Assembly (NCBI GenBank): GCA_947457465.1
Contig: CANGWB010000002.1
Coordinates: 62,001 to 126,000 of the forward strand
DNA length: 64,000 nucleotides
From: Chitinophagaceae bacterium
Lineage (GTDB): Bacteria > Bacteroidota > Bacteroidia > Chitinophagales > Chitinophagaceae
Reading direction: 5' to 3'
Part shown: positions 9,020-17,783 of the stretch, one piece after another
Layout: every line of letters begins with the position of its first letter
Position numbering within the stretch: the stretch's first letter is position 1
Program-made: the position numbers and the translations under genes
The notes under the pieces: model-generated
Databases searched by the model: none
Told to the model about the DNA's origin: nothing
Seen by the model: the letters and a program-made list of their open reading frames with translations, nothing else

Positions 9020-9619
9020 CTATTTACGGATCCGTTCGGCGTTCTTACTGATGAATGCCGCCCATTGATCTCTTTGTCCTTTTGTTGTCGTTGATTTTTT
9101 CTTGCCGACAGGAACAGGTGGTTTCCAGCCGCTGCCGGATTGAAGATGATGGCAGAAGGCGACAGCCAGTGCGTCGGTGGCATCGTAATGATCGGGTGAC
9201 TCTTCTATCTTGAAGATCGTTTGTAGCATACGCGCTACCTGTTCTTTGGTGGCGTTTCCATTACCGGTGACGGATTGCTTTACTTTTTTGGGTGCGTATT
9301 CGGTAACGGGCAAACCATATTGCAGAGCAGCAGCCATCGCTACACCTTGTGCTCTTCCGAGCTTGAGCATGCTTTGTACGTTCTTACCGAAGAATGGCGC
9401 TTCGATCGCGAACTCGGTTGGTTTGTATTGGCGGACGAGTCCGCTGATCGTAACATGAATGATCTGCAATCGCTTGATCCCGTCTTTGGCCTTCCCTGGC
9501 TTTAGTACACCCAGGTCGACCAGACTTACTTTTTGTCCCTGTACGCGTATGATCCCATACCCCATGACCACCGTGCCGGGATCGATCCCTAAAATGATCT
9601 GAGTGGTTGGGGTGCTCAT
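9020..9619 (-). CDS. ruvC: Crossover junction endodeoxyribonuclease RuvC
   Basis: RuvC cuts Holliday junctions moved by RuvAB. The ATG at 9619 gives a 199-aa protein (MSTPTTQIILGIDPGT); an upstream start at 9667 would overlap the divergent gene and add unrelated residues. The acidic active site is visible as D13 (GIDPGT), E73 (AIEAPF), and D146/D149 (YDATDAL). It is slightly longer than the E. coli enzyme because of a basic C-terminal tail (KKKSTTTKGQ). The divergent neighbour begins 19 bases from its start codon. RuvB is encoded separately at 34831; ruvA is not in the window. Confidence 0.95.
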   Translation of the reverse strand: MSTPTTQIILGIDPGTVVMGYGIIRVQGQKVSLVDLGVLKPGKAKDGIKRLQIIHVTISGLVRQYKPTEFAIEAPFFGKNVQSMLKLGRAQGVAMAAALQYGLPVTEYAPKKVKQSVTGNGNATKEQVARMLQTIFKIEESPDHYDATDALAVAFCHHLQSGSGWKPPVPVGKKKSTTTKGQRDQWAAFISKNAERIRK

Positions 9620-9622
9620 GGT

Positions 9623-9630
9623 TATTTTTA
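9623..9630 (+). promoter_or_regulatory. Putative -7 element of the flippase-like gene
   Basis: TATTTTTA differs from TAnnTTTG only in its last base and is eight bases before the ATG at 9639. It lies in the 19-base gap between ruvC and the divergent gene. Confidence 0.45.
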
Positions 9631-9638
9631 CAAGATTA

Positions 9639-10628
9639 ATGAAGGACACTCGAACCATCAAATCCATACTGACTTATGCATTGGCGCCGTTACTGCTGAT
9701 CATCTTGTCGGTATCTGTATATCGGGAGATAAGCTCACAAACGGATCTGCCGGCTGCTTGGGAACAGATCAAAGGGTCCTTGTTCAGTCCACGTATCGGT
9801 TGGCTACTGGCTGCAGTGGTAGGAACGTTTTTAAACTGGGGACTCGAAGCGTTGAAATGGCAGCGGCTGATGCGGCAGACGGAGCAGATTAGATTCATGC
9901 AAGCATTCAAAGGGGTGTTGACCGGTGTCTCCTTCACCTTGTTCACACCGAATCGGATCGGAGAGTACTTGGGTCGGATCTGGCATTTATCGCCTGCCAG
10001 TCGGGGTGCAGCTGTTTCCTTAAGTGTTGCAGGGGGCATTGCACAACTCCTTGTAACGGTTTTGGGGGGAATGATCGCCTATGAATTTCTATGGCGTGGC
10101 GGTTTTTCCATACCCATCTTACCGGATCGAGCTTTCGCTTTTTTCCCTTTTCAATGGCTGGGGTGGTCGGTCGTGATCTTATTATTCGTGATCTATTTCA
10201 ATCTGGGAGAGGCCGGTAGTTTTTTATCAAGAGTCCGTTGGCTTCAGAAAATCAAAAACTGGATGATGGCGCTGGTTCATTTATCGAGACGTGAATCAGC
10301 CACTATTTTAGGTTTGTCCCTGCTGCGCTATTCGATATTTCTGCTACAGTATTATGCCTTGTTCCAATTCTTCGGCGTTTCACTTACGGTTTCAATATCG
10401 TTTATCACGGTTGCCTTCGTTTTTCTTTCGATGGCCTTGATCCCTGCTATGGCGCTGGCCGATCTGGGCATAAGAGGGCAACTTTCTTTGTGGATCGTGG
10501 GTGCGTTCAATGCAAATCTATTGGGCATCGTTATGGCAACTACAACGATCTGGTTCATCAATCTGATCTTACCGGCGGTAGTTGGGGCTGCTTTTCTATC
10601 GAAAAGAAAGTTAAAAGGTGAAGGATGA
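9639..10628 (+). CDS. Lysylphosphatidylglycerol synthase TM-region family membrane protein
   Basis: This is an integral membrane protein of 329 aa with about eight hydrophobic helices. It has family landmarks of the UPF0104/AglD-like group: WLLAAVVGTFLNWGLEALKW, GVLTGVSFTLFTPNRIGEYLGR, and a C-terminal ADLGIRGQ block. These proteins are membrane flippase-like domains; the aminoacyl-transfer domain of MprF is absent, so the role is unknown. The ATG at 9639 avoids overlap with ruvC; the longer frame starts at 9603. The last residues (KLKGEG) and the stop are written by the left arm of a heptad palindrome. Confidence 0.78.
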   Translation: MKDTRTIKSILTYALAPLLLIILSVSVYREISSQTDLPAAWEQIKGSLFSPRIGWLLAAVVGTFLNWGLEALKWQRLMRQTEQIRFMQAFKGVLTGVSFTLFTPNRIGEYLGRIWHLSPASRGAAVSLSVAGGIAQLLVTVLGGMIAYEFLWRGGFSIPILPDRAFAFFPFQWLGWSVVILLFVIYFNLGEAGSFLSRVRWLQKIKNWMMALVHLSRRESATILGLSLLRYSIFLLQYYALFQFFGVSLTVSISFITVAFVFLSMALIPAMALADLGIRGQLSLWIVGAFNANLLGIVMATTTIWFINLILPAVVGAAFLSKRKLKGEG

Positions 10629-10664
10629 AAAGTGAATTTCACCCTTCACCTTTCACCCTTCAAC
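10610..10664. repeat. Heptad palindrome R1 (27-nt arms)
   Basis: The left arm (10610-10636) is GTTAAAA GGTGAAG GATGAAA AGTGAA and the right arm (10638-10664) is TTCACCC TTCACCT TTCACCC TTCAAC. Each arm is 27 nt and only one base separates them. Twenty-one of 27 positions are complementary, and all differences are transitions. The left arm contains the TGA of the flippase-like gene, and the right arm ends three bases before the MBL gene stop on the other strand. Candidate 3'-end hairpin or bidirectional terminator. Confidence 0.85.
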
Positions 10665-10667
10665 TCA

Positions 10668-11528
10668 CTATAGTTCTCGTACTGAAACGAAATCCTTCAC
10701 TCTCACGCCCTTCTCCGTTCGCTCCAGTGTCGCGCATTCATGCAACGCATCGTGCTCGAAGAATAGGATATAGTCTTTTTCTGCTGCTTCATTCAAAAAC
10801 ATTTTCTTTTCCTGCAGTGTGGTGAGCGGAAACATATCATAGGCCATCACCCAGGGAAGTGGCAGATGCGCGGCGAAGGGAAGCAGGTCGGCACAGAAGA
10901 CGATCGTGTGTCCATTGTATTCAATTTGGGGCAGCATCATCTTATCGGTATGACCGTTAACGAAACGGACAGCGATATTCGGAAACAGGTCGCTTTTACC
11001 AAGATGACCATGATGCGTTTCTGTCACCTCAATGAATTTCAGCTGACCGGATTCCTGGATCGGAAGAATATTCTCTTTCAGGAAGGAGGCTTTTTCGCGT
11101 TCATTTGGATTGACAGCCCAATCCCAATGATCGGCATTGCTCCAGTACGTCGCATTCGGAAAACTTGGACGAAATCCCTCTCCTTGTCTTTCGATCGCTC
11201 CACCACAATGATCGAAATGCAAATGGGTCAGGAGCACATCAGTAATATCACTGGTTGAAAATCCGTGTTGTTTGAGAGAAGCCTTGAGCGTATCGGCTCC
11301 GTTCAGATCGTAGTGGCTGAAAAATTTTGGGTCTTGTTTGTCGCCGATACCGGTGTCGATCAGGATCAAACGGTTGCCGTCTTCGATCAACAGACAACGC
11401 ATCGACATTTGGATGCGGTTATTCGCATCGGCCTCATGTTGTTTGTTCCAAAGTGTTTTGGGTACCACACCGAACATGGCGCCGCCATCCAATTTGAAAT
11501 ATCCTGTTTCGATACTATGCAGTTGCAT
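10668..11528 (-). CDS. MBL-fold metallo-hydrolase (lactonase-like)
   Basis: This is a metallo-beta-lactamase-fold enzyme of 286 aa. It has the zinc motif THLHFDH (H102, H104, D106, H107), followed by further likely ligands in ETHHGH and GHTDKMM. The layout (N-terminal GYFKLDGGAMFGVVPK, then the metal motif, then DLLPFAAHLPLPW) resembles the AttM/AhlB-like and methyl-parathion-hydrolase-like branches. The substrate cannot be named. Its start overlaps the end of the upstream MFS gene by 14 bases, so the two are coupled. Confidence 0.85.
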   Translation of the reverse strand: MQLHSIETGYFKLDGGAMFGVVPKTLWNKQHEADANNRIQMSMRCLLIEDGNRLILIDTGIGDKQDPKFFSHYDLNGADTLKASLKQHGFSTSDITDVLLTHLHFDHCGGAIERQGEGFRPSFPNATYWSNADHWDWAVNPNEREKASFLKENILPIQESGQLKFIEVTETHHGHLGKSDLFPNIAVRFVNGHTDKMMLPQIEYNGHTIVFCADLLPFAAHLPLPWVMAYDMFPLTTLQEKKMFLNEAAEKDYILFFEHDALHECATLERTEKGVRVKDFVSVREL

Positions 11529-12834
11529 TTGTTTCTTCTTTTATACGATCGGTATAAGCGAGTAAGAAAAATCCGATCACAAAAAATACCATCAATACCA
11601 GCACGGAATTACGTTGAGAGCCGGTCAGCTCGGTAATGTAACCGAATCCGAACATCCCGATCACGGTCGCAACCTTTTCCGTTACGTCATAAAAACTAAA
11701 ATACGAGGCCGTATCCTTCGTAACCGGCATCAGTTTTGAATAGGTGGAGCGGCTGATGGACTGTATACCACCCATCATGAATCCGACCAGCGAAGCCAAT
11801 CCATAAAACTCATAGATACCGCCCACGGGTAAAATATAGCCGATGTAGCAGCCCACGCACCAAAGCGCAACGAGGATCATGAGTGTTTTGATGTTGCCGA
11901 TGCGAGAGGAGATCCAGGAGATCGTGTAAGCGCCCGGTATGGCGATCAATTGGATCAGCAATATGGCAGCGATCAGATTGGTGGTGGGGATCTCCAGTTC
12001 ACTTTTTCCGTAAATGGTGGCTACGAGAAAAACCGTTTGTACGCCCATGTTGTAACAAAAGAAGGAGGCCAGGAAACGGCGGAGTTTGTGTTGGTCTTTC
12101 AGTTGATGCCATACTTTCTTCAATTCATGATATCCTTTTGAGAGGATGTGATGCTGAAGATCTCCTGTGCCGGCTGGGGTGGAGGGTGGCAGACGATTCA
12201 GTGCGATACTTCCGAAGCCGAACCACCAAATACCGACCATCAGAAAACAGATCCGGTACTGGATCGTGGTATCGTCGTTGCCGCCGAGTATTCCTGGATT
12301 GAATACAAACACGAAGCAAATGATTTGCAGCAATACGGATCCGATGTAACCGTAGGTGAATCCCCGCGCACTGACCCGGTCACGGTCTTCGGGTGCTGCG
12401 ATCTCGGGCAAATAGGAATTATAATACACCCAACTAGCCCAGAAACCCACACAGGCGAGGATCATGCAGATAAGTCCCAGTCCGAGTTTATCCCGTTCGA
12501 ACAGGAACATGCCGCTGCAGCCCAGACTTCCCAACGTCATGAAGAATCGCATGAAGCTGTGTTTGTTGCCTTTGTAATCTGCAATAGCGGAGAGTAGGGG
12601 TGAGAGAAAGGCAACGATGATCAGTGCCAGTGCGATGGTATAATTATACAGCGCAGAGTTTTCAAAGGTTCTTCCGAGAAAAGTCACTTGTGTTTTGGAA
12701 ACGCTACGGTCATCGACCGCAATCGCTTCAAAATAGGCTGGGAATATGGTGGACGTGATCACCAGATTATAAGAAGAATTGGCCCAGTCGTAGAGGGCCC
12801 AGCCGTTGATGACCCGGCGGGAGGCAGTTGGCAT
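11515..12834 (-). CDS. MFS transporter, UMF1 family
   Basis: This is a major-facilitator membrane protein of 439 aa with about 12 hydrophobic helices. The N-terminus NGWALYDWANSSYNLVI is the signature of the UMF1 subfamily (vacuolar effluxer-like in fungi). A large polar loop lies mid-protein (about residues 215-250). The substrate is unknown. It follows uppP on the same strand by 31 bases; a TATTTTTA element in that gap (12848-12855) could give it its own promoter. Confidence 0.87.
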   Translation of the reverse strand: MPTASRRVINGWALYDWANSSYNLVITSTIFPAYFEAIAVDDRSVSKTQVTFLGRTFENSALYNYTIALALIIVAFLSPLLSAIADYKGNKHSFMRFFMTLGSLGCSGMFLFERDKLGLGLICMILACVGFWASWVYYNSYLPEIAAPEDRDRVSARGFTYGYIGSVLLQIICFVFVFNPGILGGNDDTTIQYRICFLMVGIWWFGFGSIALNRLPPSTPAGTGDLQHHILSKGYHELKKVWHQLKDQHKLRRFLASFFCYNMGVQTVFLVATIYGKSELEIPTTNLIAAILLIQLIAIPGAYTISWISSRIGNIKTLMILVALWCVGCYIGYILPVGGIYEFYGLASLVGFMMGGIQSISRSTYSKLMPVTKDTASYFSFYDVTEKVATVIGMFGFGYITELTGSQRNSVLVLMVFFVIGFFLLAYTDRIKEETNATA

Positions 12835-12847
12835 GGCAAGGTTTTTC

Positions 12848-12855
12848 TAAAAATA
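12848..12855 (-). promoter_or_regulatory. Putative -7 element upstream of the MFS gene
   Basis: On the minus strand this reads TATTTTTA, one base off the TAnnTTTG consensus, 13 bases before the ATG at 12834 and inside the short uppP-MFS gap. Confidence 0.4.
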
Positions 12856-12865
12856 CGGAATGAAA

Positions 12866-13663
12866 CTATCCGATGAATCCGGTGGCCAGTCCGATCAGCA
12901 AGAGACTGCCCGCAACGATCCGGTAGTATCCGAAAAACCGAAAGCCTTTTCGTTGCAGGAATCCGATGAACAGCGTGATGGTTAGAATGGCAACGATAAA
13001 GGCGACGATATTACCCAGTAAAAAAAGCTGTACATGTTCGGTCTGTAATTGATCGTATCCTTTCAGGAATTTATACCCGGTAGCCGCTACCATGGTAGGT
13101 ACTGCCATGAAAAAAGAGAATTCAGCAGCCAGGGCTCGTGTTAGTTTTTGCTGCATACCGCCGATGATCGTGGCCGCGCTTCGGCTGACGCCGGGTATCA
13201 GGGCCAGGCATTGCCAGCATCCGATCCAGAGGGCCTGTGTGAATTGGATTTGCTTTTCATCCTCAATATGTGTCTCCTTGAATACACCATCGATGAATAG
13301 CAGTACGAACCCGCCTAAGATCAAGGTCACTCCGACGGTCCATGCATTTTCCAGCATCACATCGATCCATTCAGCTAAAAAGAAACCGCTGATCAAGGCA
13401 GGGGCTACGGCAAGGATCAACTTTCCGTAGAATGAAACGGCATCATTCCCGTTTCGAAGCGGTAAAAAGAAACGTTTCCAGTATAGAATGACAACTGCAG
13501 CGATGGCACCCAGCTGAATGCCTACAGTAAAGAGTTTAGTGAAATCGTTATCGGGAACACCCAGCAATTTGCCGGCGATGATCATGTGTCCGGTCGAAGA
13601 GATGGGAAGGAATTCCGTGATACCCTCTACGATAGCGATGATGACGGCTTCCAGCCAGGTCAT
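12866..13663 (-). CDS. uppP: Undecaprenyl-diphosphatase
   Basis: UppP (BacA) dephosphorylates undecaprenyl pyrophosphate in the membrane so that the lipid carrier for peptidoglycan and other glycans can be reused. The 265-aa hydrophobic protein has the two catalytic blocks: EGITEFLPISSTGH at about residues 13-26 and PGVSRSAATI at about 157-166 with the essential Arg161. It lies four bases after DUF3098 in the ftsX operon. Confidence 0.97.
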   Translation of the reverse strand: MTWLEAVIIAIVEGITEFLPISSTGHMIIAGKLLGVPDNDFTKLFTVGIQLGAIAAVVILYWKRFFLPLRNGNDAVSFYGKLILAVAPALISGFFLAEWIDVMLENAWTVGVTLILGGFVLLFIDGVFKETHIEDEKQIQFTQALWIGCWQCLALIPGVSRSAATIIGGMQQKLTRALAAEFSFFMAVPTMVAATGYKFLKGYDQLQTEHVQLFLLGNIVAFIVAILTITLFIGFLQRKGFRFFGYYRIVAGSLLLIGLATGFIG

Positions 13664-13667
13664 ATGA

Positions 13668-13901
13668 TTAAGCCTGCTTGGGTTTGCGGAAAATAGCGAA
13701 GACCTCCACTACTAGACCGGCAAGGATCAGGATCGGCGCCACGGTGATACGAATCGGACTGTACAAGGCTTCTTTATTGAAAACTGCCGGATCTGTATTG
13801 CTTTTACCTCCCGACATCAAGAACATACCCAATGCGATCAGTACAAGACCGGCGAGCATCCAGATGTAGTTTTCTTTGTAGAAGAGTTTGGGGGAAGACA
13901 T
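13668..13901 (-). CDS. DUF3098 family small membrane protein
   Basis: This is a 77-aa protein with two membrane helices (YIWMLAGLVLIALGMFLMSG and VAPILILAGLVVEVFAIF), separated by a short polar loop containing FNKEALYSPIRIT. The size, the topology and the place between ftsX and uppP match the DUF3098 family, which is confined to Bacteroidota. Its function is unknown; conserved linkage to a cell-division gene and a lipid-carrier gene suggests an envelope role, which is inference. A heptad palindrome sits between it and ftsX. Confidence 0.85.
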   Translation of the reverse strand: MSSPKLFYKENYIWMLAGLVLIALGMFLMSGGKSNTDPAVFNKEALYSPIRITVAPILILAGLVVEVFAIFRKPKQA

Positions 13902-13909
13902 GGTAGAAG

Positions 13910-13992
13910 GTTGAAAGGTGAAAGATGAAGGATGAATTTATGTTGAAGGTTGTAGGTTGAAAGTTTTCACCGTTCACCCTTCATCCTTCAAC
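13910..13992. repeat. Heptad palindrome R2 (27-nt arms, 29-nt loop)
   Basis: The left arm (13910-13936) is GTTGAAA GGTGAAA GATGAAG GATGAA; the right arm (13966-13992) is TTCACCG TTCACCC TTCATCC TTCAAC. Each is 27 nt, and 21 of 27 positions are complementary. The loop holds a further partial run of the same units. The outer base of the right arm is also the last base of the ftsX TAG stop on the minus strand, so the repeat begins exactly at the stop. Confidence 0.87.
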
Positions 13993-14864
13993 TAATATAG
14001 GTCGTCTAATTTCATTTTTAAATACTTGATCACGCTTCGATGCGTACTGAACAAGGTGATGCCGATGCCGAGGAGTACGAGTCCGCCATACAGCATCGTC
14101 AAACTCTGCCAGTCACGGATCGTGCGCAGCTCAGGCAACAAGCGTTCAAAGAGCAGAATCACGCCCTGTACGAGCACGATCGCAATCCCACCGCTGATGC
14201 CACCGTTGATGATCGCTCGCTGATCCATCGGTTTGGCAATGAACCAACGGGTGGCTCCCACCATTTGCATGGTTTTGATGAGAAAGCGATTGCTGAACAT
14301 CGCCAGACGGATCGTATTATCGATCAAAATGATCACTACCGTTGCCAGCAGGATCGCGATCGCTAAGAGGATCAAGCTGATCCGTTGAATATTCTTGTTC
14401 AAATTATCTACCAGCGCTTGAGGATAGGAAACATTACTGATGTAGGTCTGTTTTTTCAGATCCGCTTGAATGATCAAAAGGGAATCGGCATTCATATAAG
14501 CCGGCTTCACTTTGAAATTGATGCTGTTCGGGAGCGGATTGGCATCCAATATCCCTTCCCAGGATTTGTTTCCATCTCCTAGAAAGATCTGTTTGGCTTT
14601 TTCCTTGTTGATGAATTCAAGCTCACGTACATAGGGTTGTGCGCCGATGTATGCCATCAGCGTTAAACTATCCTTTTTATTCAGATCCCCCCGGAGTTCG
14701 GCTCGAACCTCCACGCTCTCTTTGAAATAATCGCCCAGCTTATTGGCATTTATCACCAACCAGCCAACCACACCCAGCAGCATTAGCACGAGTGTGACGC
14801 CCAAAATGGACATGAAATAAGAGGGTTTGCCTCGTTTGATGGAAAGGTTGGAAGATCGATTCAT
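13992..14864 (-). CDS. ftsX: Cell-division ABC permease FtsX
   Basis: FtsX, with the ATPase FtsE, controls peptidoglycan hydrolases at the division site. The 290-aa protein shows the FtsX plan: a short basic N-terminus, one membrane helix (about residues 18-40), a periplasmic domain to about residue 165, and three C-terminal helices of the FtsX/MacB permease fold. The first helix is VTLVLMLLGVVGWLVI, and the C-terminal stretch includes MVGATRWFIAKPM. FtsE is not adjacent, as is common in Bacteroidota. A perfect -7 element lies 22 bases upstream. Confidence 0.93.
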   Translation of the reverse strand: MNRSSNLSIKRGKPSYFMSILGVTLVLMLLGVVGWLVINANKLGDYFKESVEVRAELRGDLNKKDSLTLMAYIGAQPYVRELEFINKEKAKQIFLGDGNKSWEGILDANPLPNSINFKVKPAYMNADSLLIIQADLKKQTYISNVSYPQALVDNLNKNIQRISLILLAIAILLATVVIILIDNTIRLAMFSNRFLIKTMQMVGATRWFIAKPMDQRAIINGGISGGIAIVLVQGVILLFERLLPELRTIRDWQSLTMLYGGLVLLGIGITLFSTHRSVIKYLKMKLDDLY

Positions 14865-14886
14865 TTTTGGCTCGATGGGATGATTA

Positions 14887-14894
14887 CAAAAATA
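14887..14894 (-). promoter_or_regulatory. -7 promoter element of the ftsX operon
   Basis: On the minus strand this reads TATTTTTG, an exact TAnnTTTG match, 22 bases upstream of the ftsX ATG. It is the likely start of the ftsX-DUF3098-uppP(-MFS-MBL) transcript. Confidence 0.65.
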
Positions 14895-14915
14895 ACAGAA
14901 TCGGGGTACAATGTG

Positions 14916-14923
14916 TACTTTTG
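14916..14923 (+). promoter_or_regulatory. -7 promoter element of leuS
   Basis: TACTTTTG matches TAnnTTTG exactly and lies 51 bases before the leuS ATG at 14975. It is back to back with the ftsX promoter. Confidence 0.6.
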
Positions 14924-14974
14924 ACCCTCTTTTACAACGCCAAGGGAAGTCATATATTGCCCGGATCCTCCATC

Positions 14975-17764
14975 ATGGAATACAACTTCAACCAGATCGA
15001 AAAAAAATGGCGCTCCGCGTGGGAGCAAGCACAGGTTTATCGCGTTTCAAACGATTCGAGTCGCCCGAAATGCTATGTGCTCGACATGTTCCCTTATCCA
15101 AGTGGTGCCGGCCTTCATGTGGGGCATCCCCTCGGTTATATCGCATCGGATATTTACAGTCGTTTCAAGCGGCTGAAAGGGTTTAATGTGCTGCACCCGA
15201 TGGGATTCGACAGCTTTGGCTTGCCGGCGGAGCAATATGCACTCGATACCGGACAGCATCCGGCTGTTACCACACAGAAAAATATTTCGACTTTCCGTGC
15301 GCAGCTCGACAACATCGGATTCAGTTATGATTGGTCCCGCGAGGTGCGAACCAGCGACCCATCCTATTACAAGTGGACCCAGTGGATCTTTCTTGAGCTA
15401 TTCGATTCTTGGTATAATCGACAGACCCAACGGGCCGAACGCATCGAAACCCTGAACCGGCTTTTTTCCCAACAGGGTTCTGCTGCCCCCGGTGTTCGCC
15501 CTACTGCATTTGTTTTCACCGCTGAACAATGGAATACTTTTTCGGAAAAGGAAAGGCTTGAGGTACTGATGGAACATCGGTTGGCCTATTGCGGATACGG
15601 TGAAGTGAATTGGTGTGAAGCACTCGGCACGGTGCTGGCGAATGATGAAGTTGTCAATGGTGTGAGTGAACGAGGCGGTCACCCCGTGGTGAAAAAGAAA
15701 TTGCGTCAATGGTATTTGCGCATCACGGAATATGCCGATCGCTTGCTCGACGGATTGCAAACAGTTGAGTTCAGTGATGCGATGAAGGAAATGCAATCCA
15801 ACTGGATCGGTCGCTCCTCCGGCGCAGAAGTCACTTTTCAAGTCTCTCAACCCTCATCCCTCAACCCTCAACCCGCACTCACCGTCTACACCACGCGCCC
15901 CGATACTATTTTCGGGGTTGACTTCTTGGTGCTGGCGCCCGAGCATGAAGTGGTCCCGTCACTGATCCATCCCGAACAGAAAGAGAAGGTGGAACAGTAC
16001 CTCACTTGGGTGAAAAGTCGGAGTGAGCGAGAGCGGATGGCTGAGAAGCAGATCAGCGGCGTTTTTACGGGTAGTTATGCCATTCATCCGTTCTCTAAAA
16101 AGCTCATTCCGATCTGGGTGGCTGAATATGTACTGGCCGGATATGGAACAGGTGCCATCATGGGCGTTCCTTGCGGCGACGAGCGCGATCATAAGTTCGC
16201 CAAACATTTTGAACTCCCCATCACAAACATACTTGGTGTTGGTTACAATGGAGAGGAGGCGAATCCGGATAAGAGTCTCACGCTTGAAAATTCCGATTTC
16301 CTAAATGGAATGAAAATGTCGGATGCTATCGAAGCGGCGATACAACGGATCGAGCAGGATGGTATCGGAAAACGACAAGTGAATTATAAGATTCGCGATG
16401 CAGCATTCAGTCGCCAACGTTATTGGGGTGAACCTTTTCCCATTCTTTGGAAAGAAGGCGTGGCCCATCCGATGGATTCCACTGAATTGCCGTTGGAGCT
16501 TCCGCATGTAGACAGTTATAAGCCTGGACCGGATGCACAAGGTCCGCTGGCCAACATCACCGATTGGATGCAGGTGGGCGATGCGCAACGCGAGACCAAC
16601 ACCATGCCCGGTTATGCGGGATCCTCTTGGTATTTCCTGCGGTTCATGGATCCGAATAATGATAGTGCCTTTTGCGATAGTACCATTTCTGACTATTGGA
16701 ATCAGGTCGATCTCTATGTGGGCGGTACGGAGCATGCGGTTGGACATTTGCTTTACAGTCGTATGTGGACCAAGATCCTGTTCGATCTGGGACACATTTC
16801 CTTTGACGAACCGTTCAAGCGGCTGCTCAATCAGGGAATGATACAAGGAAGCAGTCGGTTTGTCTATCGGGTGCGTGGTACTCATAAATATGTTTCAGCC
16901 GGATTGAAATCCAACTATGAAGTAGATCCATTACACGTTGATGTGAATCTGGTCGACGGATTCGAGCTCAACACCGAAGCCTTCCGCCAATGGCGTCCGG
17001 AATACGCGCAAGCTGAATTTGAGTTGGAGGATGGTAAATACATCTGCGGCGCGGAGGTGGAGAAAATGTCCAAGTCTAAGTTCAATACGGTCAACCCCGA
17101 TGATCTGGTGGCTAAATACGGAGCGGATACGTTTCGTATGTATGAGATGTTCTTAGGTCCGGTCGAACTCAGCAAGCCATGGGATACCAAAGGAATCGAA
17201 GGGGTTCATCGGTTTTTGAAAAAATGCTGGCGTCTTTTTTACAATACAGATAATGGATGGCAAGTCAACGAGGATAAAGCAACGGCTGAGGAGTTGAAGG
17301 TGCTGCATCAAACCATCCGAAAAATTGAGAACGACACGGAGCGATTCAGTTTCAATACTGCGGTGAGTCAATTCATGATCGCCGTGAATGAACTGACCGA
17401 TCTGAATTGTCACAAGAAAGAGATTCTTTTGCCCTTGTTGGTGTTATTGCAACCATACGCACCTCATTTCACGGAAGAGTTGTATTCCACGTTGGAGCCA
17501 GGAAAAGCATTGCCTGCCGGGAAGGGACTGATGGGTGAATCATATCCTGTCTTTGATGAGCGTTTTGTGAAGGAATCAACTAAGAAATATCCGGTTGCGA
17601 TAAACGGAAAGACCCGACAGGAGTTGGAGTTGTCACTGGATGCGACCGCCGAGCAAGTAGACGAGCTGGTTCGACAGGATGCAGTTGTACTCAAATGGAT
17701 GGAAGGACGTCCGATCAAAAAGGTGATCTACGTGCCCGGTAAAATGATCAACGTGGTGGGATAG
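14975..17764 (+). CDS. leuS: Leucyl-tRNA synthetase
   Basis: LeuRS charges tRNA-Leu. The ATG at 14975 (MEYNFNQIEKKWR) gives 929 aa, the usual size; a frame from 14867 adds an unrelated N-terminus. It has the HIGH motif HVGH at residues 48-51 and KMSKS at 697-701. The CP1 editing domain contains the threonine-rich motif TTRPDT at 306-311. Just before it, residues about 290-302 (VSQPSSLNPQPAL) are encoded by a run of 7-nt repeats of the same type found between genes here. There is also a Bacteroidota-type insert of about 60 residues before KMSKS. Confidence 0.97.
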   Translation: MEYNFNQIEKKWRSAWEQAQVYRVSNDSSRPKCYVLDMFPYPSGAGLHVGHPLGYIASDIYSRFKRLKGFNVLHPMGFDSFGLPAEQYALDTGQHPAVTTQKNISTFRAQLDNIGFSYDWSREVRTSDPSYYKWTQWIFLELFDSWYNRQTQRAERIETLNRLFSQQGSAAPGVRPTAFVFTAEQWNTFSEKERLEVLMEHRLAYCGYGEVNWCEALGTVLANDEVVNGVSERGGHPVVKKKLRQWYLRITEYADRLLDGLQTVEFSDAMKEMQSNWIGRSSGAEVTFQVSQPSSLNPQPALTVYTTRPDTIFGVDFLVLAPEHEVVPSLIHPEQKEKVEQYLTWVKSRSERERMAEKQISGVFTGSYAIHPFSKKLIPIWVAEYVLAGYGTGAIMGVPCGDERDHKFAKHFELPITNILGVGYNGEEANPDKSLTLENSDFLNGMKMSDAIEAAIQRIEQDGIGKRQVNYKIRDAAFSRQRYWGEPFPILWKEGVAHPMDSTELPLELPHVDSYKPGPDAQGPLANITDWMQVGDAQRETNTMPGYAGSSWYFLRFMDPNNDSAFCDSTISDYWNQVDLYVGGTEHAVGHLLYSRMWTKILFDLGHISFDEPFKRLLNQGMIQGSSRFVYRVRGTHKYVSAGLKSNYEVDPLHVDVNLVDGFELNTEAFRQWRPEYAQAEFELEDGKYICGAEVEKMSKSKFNTVNPDDLVAKYGADTFRMYEMFLGPVELSKPWDTKGIEGVHRFLKKCWRLFYNTDNGWQVNEDKATAEELKVLHQTIRKIENDTERFSFNTAVSQFMIAVNELTDLNCHKKEILLPLLVLLQPYAPHFTEELYSTLEPGKALPAGKGLMGESYPVFDERFVKESTKKYPVAINGKTRQELELSLDATAEQVDELVRQDAVVLKWMEGRPIKKVIYVPGKMINVVG
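15844..15871 (+). repeat. In-frame heptad array inside leuS
   Basis: Four 7-nt units CTCTCAA CCCTCAT CCCTCAA CCCTCAA stand in the coding sequence of the LeuRS editing domain. The same units occur outside genes at 56605-56646. Because 7 is not a multiple of 3, the codons shift phase from unit to unit, giving a Ser/Gln/Pro/Leu/Asn-rich loop. Confidence 0.85.
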
Positions 17765-17783
17765 CCTCTGCCCGGATTTTCAT

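Noticed and set aside
10610-10664. Heptad palindromes as parts of an insertion sequence or MITE
   Set aside because: No target-site duplication, no transposase and no conserved terminal sequence; arms share a unit pattern rather than one fixed sequence.
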